In this document: positions 1 to 9,613 of the stretch, one piece after another
Layout: each line of letters begins with the position of its first letter
Position numbering within the stretch: position 1 is the first letter of the stretch
Source of the DNA: Viola odorata
Lineage: Eukaryota > Streptophyta > Magnoliopsida > Malpighiales > Violaceae
Assembly (NCBI GenBank): GCA_963691705.1
Contig: OY829539.1
Span: forward strand, 42,541,656 to 42,605,655
Direction: 5' to 3'
Length of the DNA: 64,000 nt
Made by a program: the position numbers and the translations under genes
The notes under the pieces: generated by a model
The model's database searches: none
Seen by the model: only the letters and a program-made list of their open reading frames with translations
Told to the model about the DNA's origin: nothing

Positions 1-334
1 TCCTAGAAGGTGCCAATCTCAAATGCTTCATCTTGAGAAAGACACGTGTCCCCCCTCATCATTACCTTTCGATCGCATTAATGAGGGGATTCATAGCATT
101 TAATGCTCTAAAAAGCAGCACCAGCTCTGACACGCGGTCTCAAGAAATGGCGCGATAGTAGAAAAACGTCAACAAAGCATAAGCAATATCGATAATACAT
201 CAAAACCCAACGTTTGAGGAAAAAATAGCAACGATCTCATGGCGTTAGCCTTAGTACAAGAATAACAATGTCAAATATCTTTGGGAAGCGATTGATTGAA
301 GAATAAACAAATACAAATAAGAAGGAGACAATAA

Positions 335-1541
335 TCAAAAGGAAGACCGTTGCGCGCTACCGCTATCGTCGTCACTAGACTTCTCTCCCCCTAAGGCAGA
401 AGCATCGTCTCCATTTTTATTAACCTTGTCCATTATGGCAGAGGCATAATCGGCAATTTTGGCCGGATCGAAGGAATTACTCTCCAAATGGGCAAAGAAC
501 CCAGAAGTGAAGGCCTCCAGAACCTTCTTTTTCCACCGCTCCATCCTCAGTGGAATCCTGGCATATTCCTCGTCTCGAGCCAGCATCTCTTCGCGAAGAA
601 GAAGATTTTTCTTCTTTTCCAAAGCTAACTCTACCTCTAGAACATCAGTTTTCACTTTCCCTTTAGATTTTTAGCTCCTTTTGTAAATCATCATAAAGAC
701 GCGTCAGCAACCTCGTTTGGTCTAACGACCGGTCGAGCTGCACTTTCTGAGCACAAATTACACGACCAGAATCTCACAGTTGGCTGTCAAAAGCCTCTAC
801 CGCATAATGAAAATAACAAAAGACATCTAGAGAGTCATTCACAACGTGCCTGCAGCGAGCCCTTGGCGAAAGCTGAAGGAATTTCTCTTTCTCTGTGGAA
901 GAGCTCATCATTTCTCCTATCAGAGGCGCCATGAATTCATCCCTTGAGAAGGGATTTTGTATCCCTGCAGCGCGAAGACCGTTGACTCCAAATCCCGCTA
1001 AATCCATGCAATAGTACGGAGTCCCTTTTGGGCCTTCAAGAGAGAGATTGACCATCGTAGTCGGAGGAGAGCCTTTATTACTCACCTCTGAGATAGAAGT
1101 GAAAAACAATTGAGGAGGAACCCTAGGCGGCGACTCAGAAATTGGAAGAGTTGTTGCCACCATATTTGGAATACAATGAGAAATGGGAGAGTCAGGAGCG
1201 TTAGCTGGCGGAGGGGAATCTGCCACTAACGAGACTGTAGCAGCGGTAGGAGGGCAGACAGTTGGCACGTCAGCAACTTTCACTAGTTGAGAAGTGCTTG
1301 CCATAGAAGAAATGACAGGCATCACGGCAGCCGTTGCGTTAGCATGATCAGAAGAGGCCCTGATAGCTTGCTCATTCATGCCTACTCTGAGTCTCTTTCG
1401 TTGAAGCGAGGAGGCGTGACAATGGTCTGGTTTGGCATCCATATCCTCGCTATGGCTACTGCTGTCACTGTCAATTGTTCGAATCGAGGGCCGACTTATA
1501 TTTATCCCTCCGCGTCGAGGCGGTAGCCAATTGTCAAGGCA
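335..1541 (-). pseudogene. Antisense gene c of A', exon 2 remnant (Pro/Ser-rich plus coiled coil)
   Basis: This is the second exon of antisense gene c, homologous to 21491..22680 of element A. The first part (1541 down to 774) is open and reads through a conserved NWLPPRRGG segment into a Ser/Pro/Thr-rich region. It stops at a TGA at 774..776 that element A shares. The second part (655..335) is a Lys/Glu-rich helix with heptad character and ends in a Ser/Asp-rich tail that A has lost. Exon 1, with the PF04195-like domain, is absent because a deletion joins this exon directly to gene a. A small frameshift lies near 660. Function is unknown. The coiled coil suggests a protein-protein contact, which is inference. 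Confidence 0.7.
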
Positions 1542-1686
1542 CCAAAGGGGTCATCATTCCTTGAAGCTCCAGAACATCCTCAGAGGTTTTGGTCAGCATA
1601 GTCTCTAGGAAACCAATGTCAGACTCGGTGAGATTCTTCAGGCTGTGCACCTTCAAGATCAGAAAGTTCCTTGTAAGATCATCCAT
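1542..1686 (-). pseudogene. Antisense gene a of A', N-terminal stub
   Basis: The first roughly 48 codons of antisense gene a (ATG at 1686, starting MDDLTRNFLILK) are present and nearly identical to 8760..8905 of element A. The frame then runs into gene c sequence at about 1541. A TATA-like box (TATAAATT read on the minus strand) lies near 1757..1750, at the same spacing as in element A. The gene is broken by an internal deletion that removed its C-terminal half, all of gene b and exon 1 of gene c. Confidence 0.75.
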
Positions 1687-1879
1687 ACTCAAAAAATCAG
1701 AGGAAATGCAGAAATGGTTGTGAAAAAGGCCAGCGCGACAAAAAGAGAATTTATAGACTAGAGAAGAACGACGGATGGAAGAAAGGTATTTCTTGACAAA
1801 TGGATCATTTCTACAAGTGAAAAACCAGTTGACTTCGCAAGATTAGAGATGAAGCGGTAGCCCTTGGTAAACACTCGGG

Positions 1880-1898
1880 CTCATTTTCGGTTGGGCTT
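1880..1898 (-). promoter_or_regulatory. 19-bp motif adjoining the 3' LTR of A'
   Basis: Read on the minus strand this is AAGCCCAACYRAAAAYGAG, ending 1 nt before the 3' LTR of A'. The same word lies 1 nt from the LTR in A (8548..8566) and B (48232..48250), and upstream of gene b in both. It sits in the proximal promoter region of antisense gene a and also where the polypurine tract would be expected. Confidence 0.55.
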
Positions 1899-1899
1899 G

Positions 1900-2452
1900 T
1901 GATAACAATACTCCTAACGACAAGGGCATTTTTGTCTTATACTCCTACCGCTCTGACAACATCGAGGCTATCGTCTCTCTCTATGTAGCTGACACTGGGA
2001 TGGTCGACATCAGCGAGGGGGTCCCACACGTCACTTTGTCATGACACAAGGCGTTATCCCATCCCAGGCCAAACCAGGCATCTCGTGAGAAGCGTAGGCG
2101 TTGCCTTACCTAGGTAACGCCTACCCCCATACTTATATCTAACGCAGCGATAGCACATTCCATCAACGAGGAACTCTAACCCCCCCTAACGGGCGCGTTA
2201 GCACCTTGTGACCAAGATCACCCAGAAATGCTCCTCTTTGCCTATAAATACCTCCGCCACAAAGGAGGAAGGTAAGCCTAAGATTGCTGGCAAAAGCTCT
2301 GCTACTTTCATAGCTCTTACTGACTTAAGCATTAGAGTGTTTACGCCGGAGACCCCCTTCGACGCTTTGCAGGTACATCGGGCGCCAAGGACGACCGACC
2401 CTAAGAACCATATTCCTCTACTATCCTTCAGCAAATAGTCCGAATCTTATCA
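1900..2452 (+). repeat. 3' LTR of element A' (553 bp)
   Basis: The LTR begins TGATAACAATACTCC and ends GAATCTTATCA. It aligns throughout with the inverted LTR at 8000..8546. A TATA box (TATAAATA) lies at 2243..2250, about 205 bp before the end, giving a long U3. Small open frames inside it are not conserved between copies and are not genes. Confidence 0.92.
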
Positions 2453-2942
2453 GAATGATACTTAAACACTTAAATGGAACAAGTGTAAGAATGAGTGAAA
2501 ATAGTGAGTAAACACAATAGAGCTGAAAGCTTGAGAGAAGAAAAGAAAGAACAGATTAATGAGAATGAGTTGAATGCTAATGATCCAATGAGCGTGCCTT
2601 TGAGCAATGAGGATCAATTAGTTTTCCCTAATGCTAACAATTCTTTTTCATTTGTTTGTGAGCCTCTTGTGTAGGAAATTCCTACTGTTTGTGTTGAGGA
2701 CACAATGGACACTAGCTCGTCTTCAATTAGTTCGGCGTTGGTGGAGGAAAACCACCTTGTTATCTATGCGGATTCGGGGCAGGTCTTGCAAGGACCCTTT
2801 CTTAAGCTACACTTCTAGCCAACGATGTGAGCGTGGATTGATGTGTTCTTTGTAAAGCATGTTGAGCTAGTGTAACCAAACTGAGACAACAAATGTAAAG
2901 CTATGGATTCGAGGATGAATCCTTTTGAAGGGAAAGGTCATA
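2453..2942 (+). pseudogene. 3' internal remnant of an E-type short gypsy element
   Basis: This decayed stretch resembles the end of the charged reading frame of element E (56640..56910). It keeps the peptide PMSVPLSN, an Asn/Ser-rich run, and the conserved block ending in GGATGAATCC and a purine-rich tract (near 2925..2940) before the next LTR. It is cut on the left by element A'. No pol motif is visible. Confidence 0.6.
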
Positions 2943-4029
2943 TGATAATGCCTAGCCTAGTCTTATTGATGATTGCGCACCATGTCTAGGGCCAAGAGAT
3001 ATAAATGCACCTACCTCAAACCCTAGGCGAGGCCGCGCCAACCTTAGGCCACCCGACCATGTGCACGAGAGAACTGTGCGAACCCTAAAATTCTAGTGCT
3101 TAACGGTATACCATTAAGCCTTAATGGTACACCTTTAAGAGATAATTTTTGAGGAGTCAAAATTCCAGTGACTAACGGCATGCCATTAAGCACTAACTGC
3201 ATTACCGTTAAGGATTGAAAAGTTGGATGGAAATTGGACATTTTTAGGGTTTTGTGTACATTTTGTGTAATAGAATAAATAGCTAGATTATTGCTTAGTT
3301 AGTTTATGTTAAGTGTTTATTGCTTGAGTTTGAGAATACTCCTCCCTCAAAACACCTTAAACTCCCTTGTGAGATTCTAGGTTTAAAGACACCTTGATCC
3401 CTTGCAAGTAAAACGACAGGTGTTCAACTTGTAGTTCGTTGCTACCCTTTTTGTGAGTGTTTGTGAGATTGTAATTTTGTGTACTATTCAAGACTCCAAC
3501 TATTGTGAATGATATTTGCAAGTTTAATTCAAGTATTCATGATTGTTCAAGTCTATTTTTTCTAAGTGTTTATTGCTAGAGTTGAGAATACTCCTCCCTC
3601 TAAACACCTTAAACTTACCTTATGGGAATCAAGTTTAGGAGACTCCTTGATTCCTTACAAGTAAAATACCCTTTGTCTTCAAGCTTTGGTTTGCCGTTTT
3701 GTTGATATTGGTAAGAACTTTTAGGTAATTGTGTATTAATTGAATATCTTGGCTTCCCGTTGGTGGATGATTCATTACAAGTTGGGTTTGATTGTTTATT
3801 GTTGTTTGATCATTTCAGATTGAATTTCTAACTGAAAATTCCATCGTTATTGAGCCCATTTGTTGTTCTTCGTTATTCTCTATTTCCACTGCAATCTTCC
3901 TCTCTTTTCCTTCCGCGATTCTCCTTGTTTTTGTTTGCACCTGATTGGGTTTTGTTGGGTAACTCGAGCTAGGTCTAATCCGCAAAGCTTATACATTCCA
4001 GCTCATTAAAAGGAGCTCAGATTGTATCA
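2943..4029 (+). repeat. 5' LTR of D, chimeric between E-type and D-type LTRs
   Basis: The segment starts TGATAATGCC and ends GATTGTATCA, followed by a primer-binding site. From about 3545 to 4029 it matches the 3' half of the D 3' LTR (53341..53820) with scattered changes. From 2943 to about 3544 it matches E-type LTRs instead (compare 56911..57480), including palindromic TAACGGTATACC-like words near 3100..3212. The first-half sequence of the D 3' LTR (52773..53340) is missing here. It acts as the left LTR of D by position. Confidence 0.7.
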
Positions 4030-4031
4030 AG

Positions 4032-4043
4032 TGGTAGCGGAGC
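4032..4043 (+). other. Primer-binding site of D
   Basis: TGGTAGCGGAGC lies 2 nt after the LTR and matches 10 of 12 positions of the initiator-Met tRNA primer word TGGTATCAGAGC. The same variant follows the LTRs of E (54636) and F (60631), so it is a family trait rather than a random mutation. Confidence 0.7.
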
Positions 4044-5044
4044 TTTGCTGCCTTGAGTTATTACTTTGGGTTTTTGATTTCTGTTAAAATCTTTGCAAAT
4101 TTTCTATCAGAAAAATCTTTATTATTGTGTGATCCACGTTTGTCTTGAGTTGCTGAGCTATTGGTGAAGTGTTAAACCATTTGAGCACTGGATTTGAAAG
4201 TTACAAATTTCTAGATTTTGGTGTTCTTGGTGTTCATCAAGCTGACAACTTTTTCATTGATTTTCAACTGAATTTTCTTCTTCCTTCTTGGTTGAAACTT
4301 GTTATGTTGAGTCTTAAAAAGTGTTTAGTGTCAAGAGTATTTCATTCCACCTTGTTTTTCCAATTTTCGAACAAATCAGAATTTCTAGCCAAGAACAATC
4401 AAATGTGTTCTTGAGAATTCTTGAGCTGGTAGTGGAAAAACAATTAGTGTTTGATCCTTTCTTGCCATCTATTTTCATTTAATTATGTTCAAAGAATCAA
4501 CAACAATTAGTTTATTGCTTTACACTCACTCATTTACACAACTTACCTCTTTTGGTAACACATAAAAAGAACTATCAAAGAGAGCTACTACATTTTTTTT
4601 CTTCTTTTGTCCCAACGGTAACTGACAGTTGTAGAGAAAAGAAAATCTCTGTTGCAGACAAAAAAAAAAGAAAAAGAAAAAGAACAAAAAAAGAAGAATA
4701 GGAAAGGAAATGTCTCTTGTGAGTGAAAAGTGAGAAATCAAATCAAAAGTATTGAGCTGATTTATTCCTTCATTTATTTCCTGTTATTAAACACAATTTA
4801 AACTTTCATTTCTTGAGCCTTGTTTGCCTTTCAGTTTTTCCTCTTTTGCCTCCTTGAGTCTCATAATTATGTACTTTTCTTGATGAGTCTTGTGATGGTT
4901 ATTTAAGACAAAATGATTGATCAATAGTGAACTTTCGAATCGCGCAACCTTACGCTCATAACTTGTAAACACCAATTCAGAACCAAGAATTGAGAGATTT
5001 TGTGAGAACAATTTTTACGATTCCTTAAACATGAGGGTTAACAC
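4044..5044 (+). other. Untranslated leader of D
   Basis: This is AT-rich sequence between the primer-binding site and the gag region. It includes an A-rich run near 4658..4700. I see no conserved reading frame. Weak similarity in layout to the leaders of E and F fits a long 5' untranslated region. Confidence 0.5.
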
Positions 5045-5086
5045 GTGAGGGAGAGAAATTTTTACTAACGTTTGATACTTGTGCAG
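5045..5086 (+). other. Possible mini-intron just before D gag
   Basis: The sequence reads ACACG followed by GTGAGG, then TTTTTACTAACG (a perfect TACTAAC branch-site word), then TTGTGCAG and GTACAA. F has the same arrangement (62388..62445) and E a decayed version. At 42 nt it is shorter than typical plant introns, so it may instead be a conserved leader signal. Confidence 0.35.
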
Positions 5087-6630
5087 GTACAAACTTTTAC
5101 TATTTCTGACGAAAGTGTGGTGGGAAACAATGACGCCAAATCCAATGAGGCGAGTCATTCTTTGTTGGCTAAAATTGAGGCAATGGAACGTGGCCAAGTT
5201 GACTTGACGGAGATGTTTCAATCCTTCATGTTGGCACAAGGCAAGCCTGCCGAGGCTCCTATAGGACCGGTGAATTCTAAAACTGTGGCATTTAAGCCAC
5301 GCAGAGAACCAAACAAGGATCTTGTTACATGCGACACTGAGTCGATGGTTCATGATAGAGATAATGAGTATGGAAGAGACAAGAGGGTGGCCAACCGAGG
5401 CCTTCCCAACATCCTTACCATGGGTCCCCGAAGATAAGGCCTTGCCAATGCTAAAGCACAAACCTTTGTGCTTAGAGACCTCCGAGCCCAAGGTTACAAT
5501 GCTCAATGCCACAGCAGCCATGCCACCAGGCCACTACAGGGTCGTGCCCTCAACACACCCACAGTCCTGCAACTAGCGGTATGCCACTAGCCCCTAACGG
5601 CATGTCGCTAGCTACTAGCAAGCGAGTGCCTCACTAAGGCGAAGGTACTTCCACCGCCAATGATTGAACTTTCATTCCTTACCTACAAGGCCACACTACT
5701 CCTTACCATGAGCAAGAGTTTTATGAGGATTTGTATGAAGAAGCAAATGATGATTTTGATGATTATAAGGAGAGATAGCGGATGAATAGGGGAAGAAGGG
5801 AAAGGTTTCAAGAATCACGGTTTGATGATAACTTGAATAGCATTAAGGTACAAATTCCTTCCTTTGAAGGAACTACTGACCCTTCGGAATATATTAAATA
5901 GAAGGGGAAAATTCAGCGTATTTTCAATTCCCACCAATTTTCGGAGGGTAAGAAGGTGAAGCTTGTCGCGATGGAGTTTGATGGTTATGTCGTGAGTTGG
6001 TAGGAGAAAATATGTAAGGAGAGACATGGGGCAAGAAGCATCCAAACATGGGAAGAAATAAAGTAAGTAATAAGGGAAAGGTTTGTGCCATCGTACTACA
6101 AATGAGACTTGCAAAACCGATTGCAAGGTCTCAAGCAGGGTCAAAATCCGTGGGGGACTATTACAATGAGCTTGAATCTCTTCTCACACAAACCGACACA
6201 CATGAAGATGAAGAGGTAACTATGGCTCATTTATTGAATGGTGTGAATGAGAAAATTAAATACAAGTTTGAGTTACGAGATTTTGAAAATTTACAACCTA
6301 TGTTACACTATGCTCTAAAGGTAGAAGCATACGAAGCCATAAAAAGGAAAATTTCCCTACCCAAAACACCAACTCCTCCAACACCTACTCATCTTCTTCT
6401 AAACCACCATGGAAACCTTACCAAAAAGACCACCCAAAGACTCCACCTTACACTAAAATAACCCCCCTCTAAACTAAAGCCTTGCACACCTTTCACCAAG
6501 CCTAACCCTCCTAATCCTACACTAAAAACATCCAACCATCCCACCACCAATCCACCACCCAGAAAAAACTCTTCCAATATTGAATGCTTCAAGTGTTGAG
6601 GGAGAGGGGATATTTCATCCGAGTGTCCAA
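5087..6630 (+). pseudogene. D gag (capsid/nucleocapsid), decayed
   Basis: Gag packages the element RNA in cytoplasmic virus-like particles. The N-terminal part (5087..5437) is followed by a disrupted stretch. A Retrotrans_gag-like capsid domain then lies at about 5840..6350, with IPSFEGTTDP, the conserved SVGDYYNELESL helix, and the KYKFELRDFENLQPMLHYALKVE helix ending. A CCHC-like knuckle follows near 6585..6630 (CFKC...GRGDISSECP), where the middle Trp codon is TGA and the His is replaced by Asp. Several TGG codons have become TAG or TGA, and there is a frameshift near 6110. It cannot make a full product. Confidence 0.75.
5568..5640 (+). repeat. Palindrome cluster inside D gag
   Basis: Two imperfect palindromes (CTAGCGGTATGCCACTAG and CTAACGGCATGTCGCTAG) lie side by side. 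They resemble palindromic words found in E- and F-type LTRs rather than gag coding sequence. They may mark a small insertion in gag. Confidence 0.5.
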
Positions 6631-6638
6631 ACCTTCAT

Positions 6639-7610
6639 GTGATTGTTATTAGAGAAGGGGTGTATGAAACCGATAGTGAGGAACAAGAGTTGCCTAGTGA
6701 GGAAAATTGTGGAGAGGAGGAAGAATCAATGAGTAGTGATGAAGAGGAGATTAGCCCGGCTTCGGCGATGACATTAGTTGTGAGGAGGAGTTTGAATGCA
6801 TACGCCAAGTTGGATGGCATATATGATGAGCAAATGGGGAACCTTTTTCATTCTTGTTGTACGGTACGTGGTAAGATTATGTCTATGATTATTGATAATG
6901 GTAGTGTGGTAGATGTCGCAAGTCATATCTTGGTGAGCAAGCTGAATTTTCCAATGACACCACATCTTAAGCCTTATTCACTCCATTAGTTTAATGATGA
7001 TGGGGAGGTTAAGGTCAAGGAGCAAGTTCTTGTGAGTTTCAAGATGGGTGGGTATGAGGATGAGTGTTTGTGTGATGTTGTACCGATGGACGCTAGCCAT
7101 CTCCTCTTCAGTCGCCCATGGAAATTGGATAGGAACGTGATTCATAATGGGCGCACTAATAAAATTCAGCTTACACACTGTGGTAAGAAGTTAAGCATTC
7201 CACCTCTTTCACCATCTCAAGTTCGTGAGGACCAAAGGCAAATGGAAAAGGCTAGCGCTGAACTGCATATAGTGAGGAGTTTGAGGGATAAGAGTGGAGA
7301 GAAGAAAGTAAGCCGAGAGTGTAAAACACACCATGAAAAGAGTAAGTATGGTAATGGTTATGAGCAAGAGCAATTGCGAGGGGAAAAGAGTGGACAGAAA
7401 AAGGTAAGAAGTGAGAAAAACAGATGCCATGAAAAGAGCAAGCATGGTCGAGAGGGTGAGCTCAAATCATTGAGTGTGTTTGCAAAGGGGAGGGATGTGA
7501 GGCATGCATTGCATTCTAATAAAATGTGCCTTGTACTTAGGTACAAAGCACATTGCTTAAATGTTGACTCTAATCTTTCTTCCCTACCTAGTCCAATTGT
7601 CTCACTCTAG
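6639..7610 (+). pseudogene. D aspartic protease and protease-RT linker
   Basis: The protease cuts Gag-Pol. An acidic stretch (about 6640..6760) leads into the fold, with CCTVRGK, then IIDNGSVVDVAS (active site, DNG where DSG is usual for this group), then VKEQVLVSFKMGGY and the C-terminal CDVVPMDASHLLFSRPW. A TAG near 6988 replaces the Trp expected between LH and FND. From about 7250 to 7500 the frame is a Lys/Glu/Ser-rich linker. The conserved LSSLPSPIVSL just before RT follows. Confidence 0.75.
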
Positions 7611-7613
7611 CAG

Positions 7614-7999
7614 GAATTTGATGATGTGTTTCCGAAGGAGATGCCAAATGGCTTACGTCCCGTCCGAGGCATCGAGCACAAAATCGATCTAGTTCCGGGG
7701 TCGGCCTTACCGTAAGGTATCTTCATCCTATTTTATGCCTTGATGACATGTTGGATGAGTTGAATGGTAGTAAAGTTTATTCCAAAATAGACTTGATGAG
7801 AAGATATCACCAAATCCGCATACACGAGAGAGATGAGTGGAAGACCGCATTCAAGACCAAATACAATTTGTATGAATGGATGGTAATTCCATTCGGTCTC
7901 TCTAATGCACCCAGTACTTTCATGCACTTAATGAACCATGTGTTGCGTGAATTTATTGGACATTTTGTTCTTATTTATTTTGATGACATTCTTATCTAT
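7614..7999 (+). pseudogene. D reverse transcriptase, N-terminal part, cut by element A
   Basis: This is the first part of RT. It has [11 protein letters not shown] and [16 protein letters not shown], then a jump to [24 protein letters not shown], and the palm up to YFDDILIY with both catalytic Asp residues. Compared with the family, about 60 residues between the SALP and HPIP motifs are missing, an internal deletion near 7711..7715. The frame ends at the insertion point of element A and resumes at 50717. Confidence 0.85.
7995..7999 (+). other. Target-site duplication of element A (left copy)
   Basis: TCTAT directly before the A LTR is repeated at 50712..50716 directly after the other A LTR. 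This proves that A is one insertion event. Confidence 0.95.
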
Positions 8000-8546
8000 T
8001 GATAAGATTCGGACTATTTGTTGAAGGATAGTAGAGGAATATGGTTCTTGGGGTCGGCCGTCCTTGGTGCCCGATGTACCTCCAAAGCGCCGGAGGGGGT
8101 CTCCGGCGTAAACACTCTGATGCTTAAGTTAGTAGTGGAAGTAGCAGAGCTTTTGCCAGCAATCTTAGGCTTACCTTCCTCCTTTGTGGCGGAGGAATTT
8201 ATAGGCAAAGAGGAGCATTTGTGGGTGATCTTGGTCACAAGGTGCTAACGCGCCCGTCAGGGGGGGTTAGAGTTCCTCATTGATGGAATGTGATATCGCT
8301 GCATTAGATATAAGTATGGGGGTAAGCGTTACCTATGTAAGGCAATGCCTATACTTCTCATGAGATGCCTAGTTTGGCCTGGGATGGGATAACTCCTTGT
8401 GTCATAACAAAGTGACGTGTGGGACCTCCTCGCTGATGTCAACCATCCCAGTGTCAGCCACATAGAGAGAGACGATAGCCTCGATGCTGTCGGAGCGGTA
8501 GGAGTATAAGATGAAAATGCCCTTGTCGTTAGGAGTATTGTTATCA
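8000..8546 (-). repeat. 3' LTR of element A (547 bp)
   Basis: Its + strand edges are TGATAAGATTC and GTATTGTTATCA, so in element sense it begins TGATAACAATACTCC and ends GAATCTTATCA. It matches the A' LTR along its whole length. A TATA-like box (TATAAATT in sense) lies near 8197..8204. Confidence 0.93.
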
Positions 8547-8547
8547 C

Positions 8548-8566
8548 AAGCCCAACCGAAAATGAG
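8548..8566 (+). promoter_or_regulatory. 19-bp motif beside the A 3' LTR, upstream of gene a
   Basis: AAGCCCAACCGAAAATGAG starts 2 nt after the last LTR base, leaving a 1-nt gap. It has the same position and orientation in A' and B, and a second copy lies upstream of gene b at 9274..9292. It is a candidate promoter element for the antisense genes. Confidence 0.55.
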
Positions 8567-8690
8567 CCCGAGTGTTTACCAAGGGCTACCGCTTCATCTC
8601 TAATCTTGCCAAGTCAACTGGTTTTTCACGTGTAGAAATGACCCATTTGTCGAGAAATACCTTTCTTTCATCCGTCGTTCTTCTCTGGTC

Positions 8691-8699
8691 TATAAATTA
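8691..8699 (+). promoter_or_regulatory. TATA box of antisense gene a
   Basis: TATAAATTA lies 61 nt before the ATG of gene a. The same box in the same place is seen in A' (minus strand near 1757) and B (minus strand near 47541). This supports a real promoter separate from the LTR. Confidence 0.6.
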
Positions 8700-8759
8700 T
8701 CTTTTTGTCGCGCTGGCCTTTTTCACAACCATTTCTGCATTTCCTCTGATTTTTTGACT

Positions 8760-9143
8760 ATGGATGATCTTACAAGGAACTTTCTGATCTTGAAGGCTCA
8801 CAGCCTAAAGAATCTCACCGAGTCTGACATTGGTTTCCTGGAGACTATGCTGAGCAAAACCTCTAAGGATGTTCTGGAGCTTCAAGGAATGATGACCCCT
8901 TTGGTGTCCAGGCAACGGGCTGCTTCTATGGAGGATTTCAGTACTATACAGAACGTGTCAAAGCTGGCTGTTGCGATCTCCCGCATCGAGGTGACCATCA
9001 CTATGCTGCAGCATAGGAAAGACCTGCTGGTGTGCTGCTTGAAGGGCGTGAGGGTTTCCTCCGCCGAAATATCCTTAGTGGCGGATGCTCTAAGGGAGAT
9101 CCCTACTGCCCTGGAGGATGACGATGTTGGGTCCCATGCTTGA
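8760..9143 (+). CDS. Antisense gene a of element A, small unknown protein (127 aa)
   Basis: I do not recognise a known family. The reading frame is intact from ATG (8760) to TGA. The product is soluble, Leu-rich and probably all-helical: an N-terminal DLTRNFLI helix, a LTESDIGFLETML helix, a central ISRIEVTITMLQHRKDLLVCCLK segment with two adjacent Cys, and an acidic end (ALEDDDVGS). There is no signal peptide or membrane segment. B carries a homologue (47098..47469) with the same start, Cys pair and acidic tail, which argues for past selection. It lies head-to-head with the 3' LTR, has its own TATA box, and AATAAA follows at 9219..9224. An accessory role in the element life cycle is inference. 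Confidence 0.7.
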   Translation: MDDLTRNFLILKAHSLKNLTESDIGFLETMLSKTSKDVLELQGMMTPLVSRQRAASMEDFSTIQNVSKLAVAISRIEVTITMLQHRKDLLVCCLKGVRVSSAEISLVADALREIPTALEDDDVGSHA

Positions 9144-9273
9144 CCATTGGTCGTTGTCCCTTTGTTTTTACATTTTCTGTGTACGCGCTTGGGCGCTTAG
9201 GCCGTTCAAGCCATAATTAAATAAAATGTTGTTTCCATTATTGCTCCATCTTCTAGTCAGGTACGGTTGCTAT

Positions 9274-9292
9274 AAGCCCAACCAAAAATGAG
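9274..9292 (+). promoter_or_regulatory. 19-bp motif upstream of gene b
   Basis: AAGCCCAACCAAAAATGAG is the second copy of the LTR-adjacent motif. It lies about 320 nt before the gene b start. B has the equivalent copy at 46902..46920. Confidence 0.5.
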
Positions 9293-9613
9293 TCTTCTCT
9301 AGAATGAAGTGCTTTAATGGCTGAATTAGCAGTAGATGTTTACTCGATCGTTCCTTGCGTCGCGTTCCCCGTGGTGGGTGATTGGGCGGTTTTTGGCGCA
9401 TTTTGATTGGCGCAGTTCTCGAGCAGTTGATTGCGTTGTATCAGATTCTGTAATTATGATTGTTCTTCTCCAAGCGTACTTATTGCTTTCGAGGGACACG
9501 CGAAGAGATCGGGGTACCTTTTTACCTCAGCTATTTAATGGGGTTTTCTTTCCCTTTTCTTGTTCACCTTCTTCTTCTTATTTCTTTTCTGGGTTATTTC
9601 AATTCCGCATCAA

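Larger units (their letters stand above)
1..2452 (+). mobile_element. Element A': 3' end of a Tat-type gypsy element
   Basis: This is the 3' part of a Ty3/gypsy element in + orientation that enters the window from the left. It keeps antisense genes on the minus strand (parts of genes a and c) followed by a 3' LTR. It is closely related to element A: the minus strand of 1..1899 matches the + strand of 8547..8910 and 21490..23010. Gag and pol are outside the window, so autonomy and target-site duplication cannot be judged. The 5 bases after the LTR are GAATG. Confidence 0.85.

Noticed and set aside
2198..2438. Short open frames in the A-type LTRs (also 8014..8248) and B LTRs (32372..32602, 48442..48642)
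   Set aside because: They lie inside LTRs around the TATA box and change frame between copies.
4526..5011. Minus-strand open frames in the D leader
   Set aside because: Phe/Leu/Lys-rich by composition, opposite A-rich tracts, no conservation in E or F.
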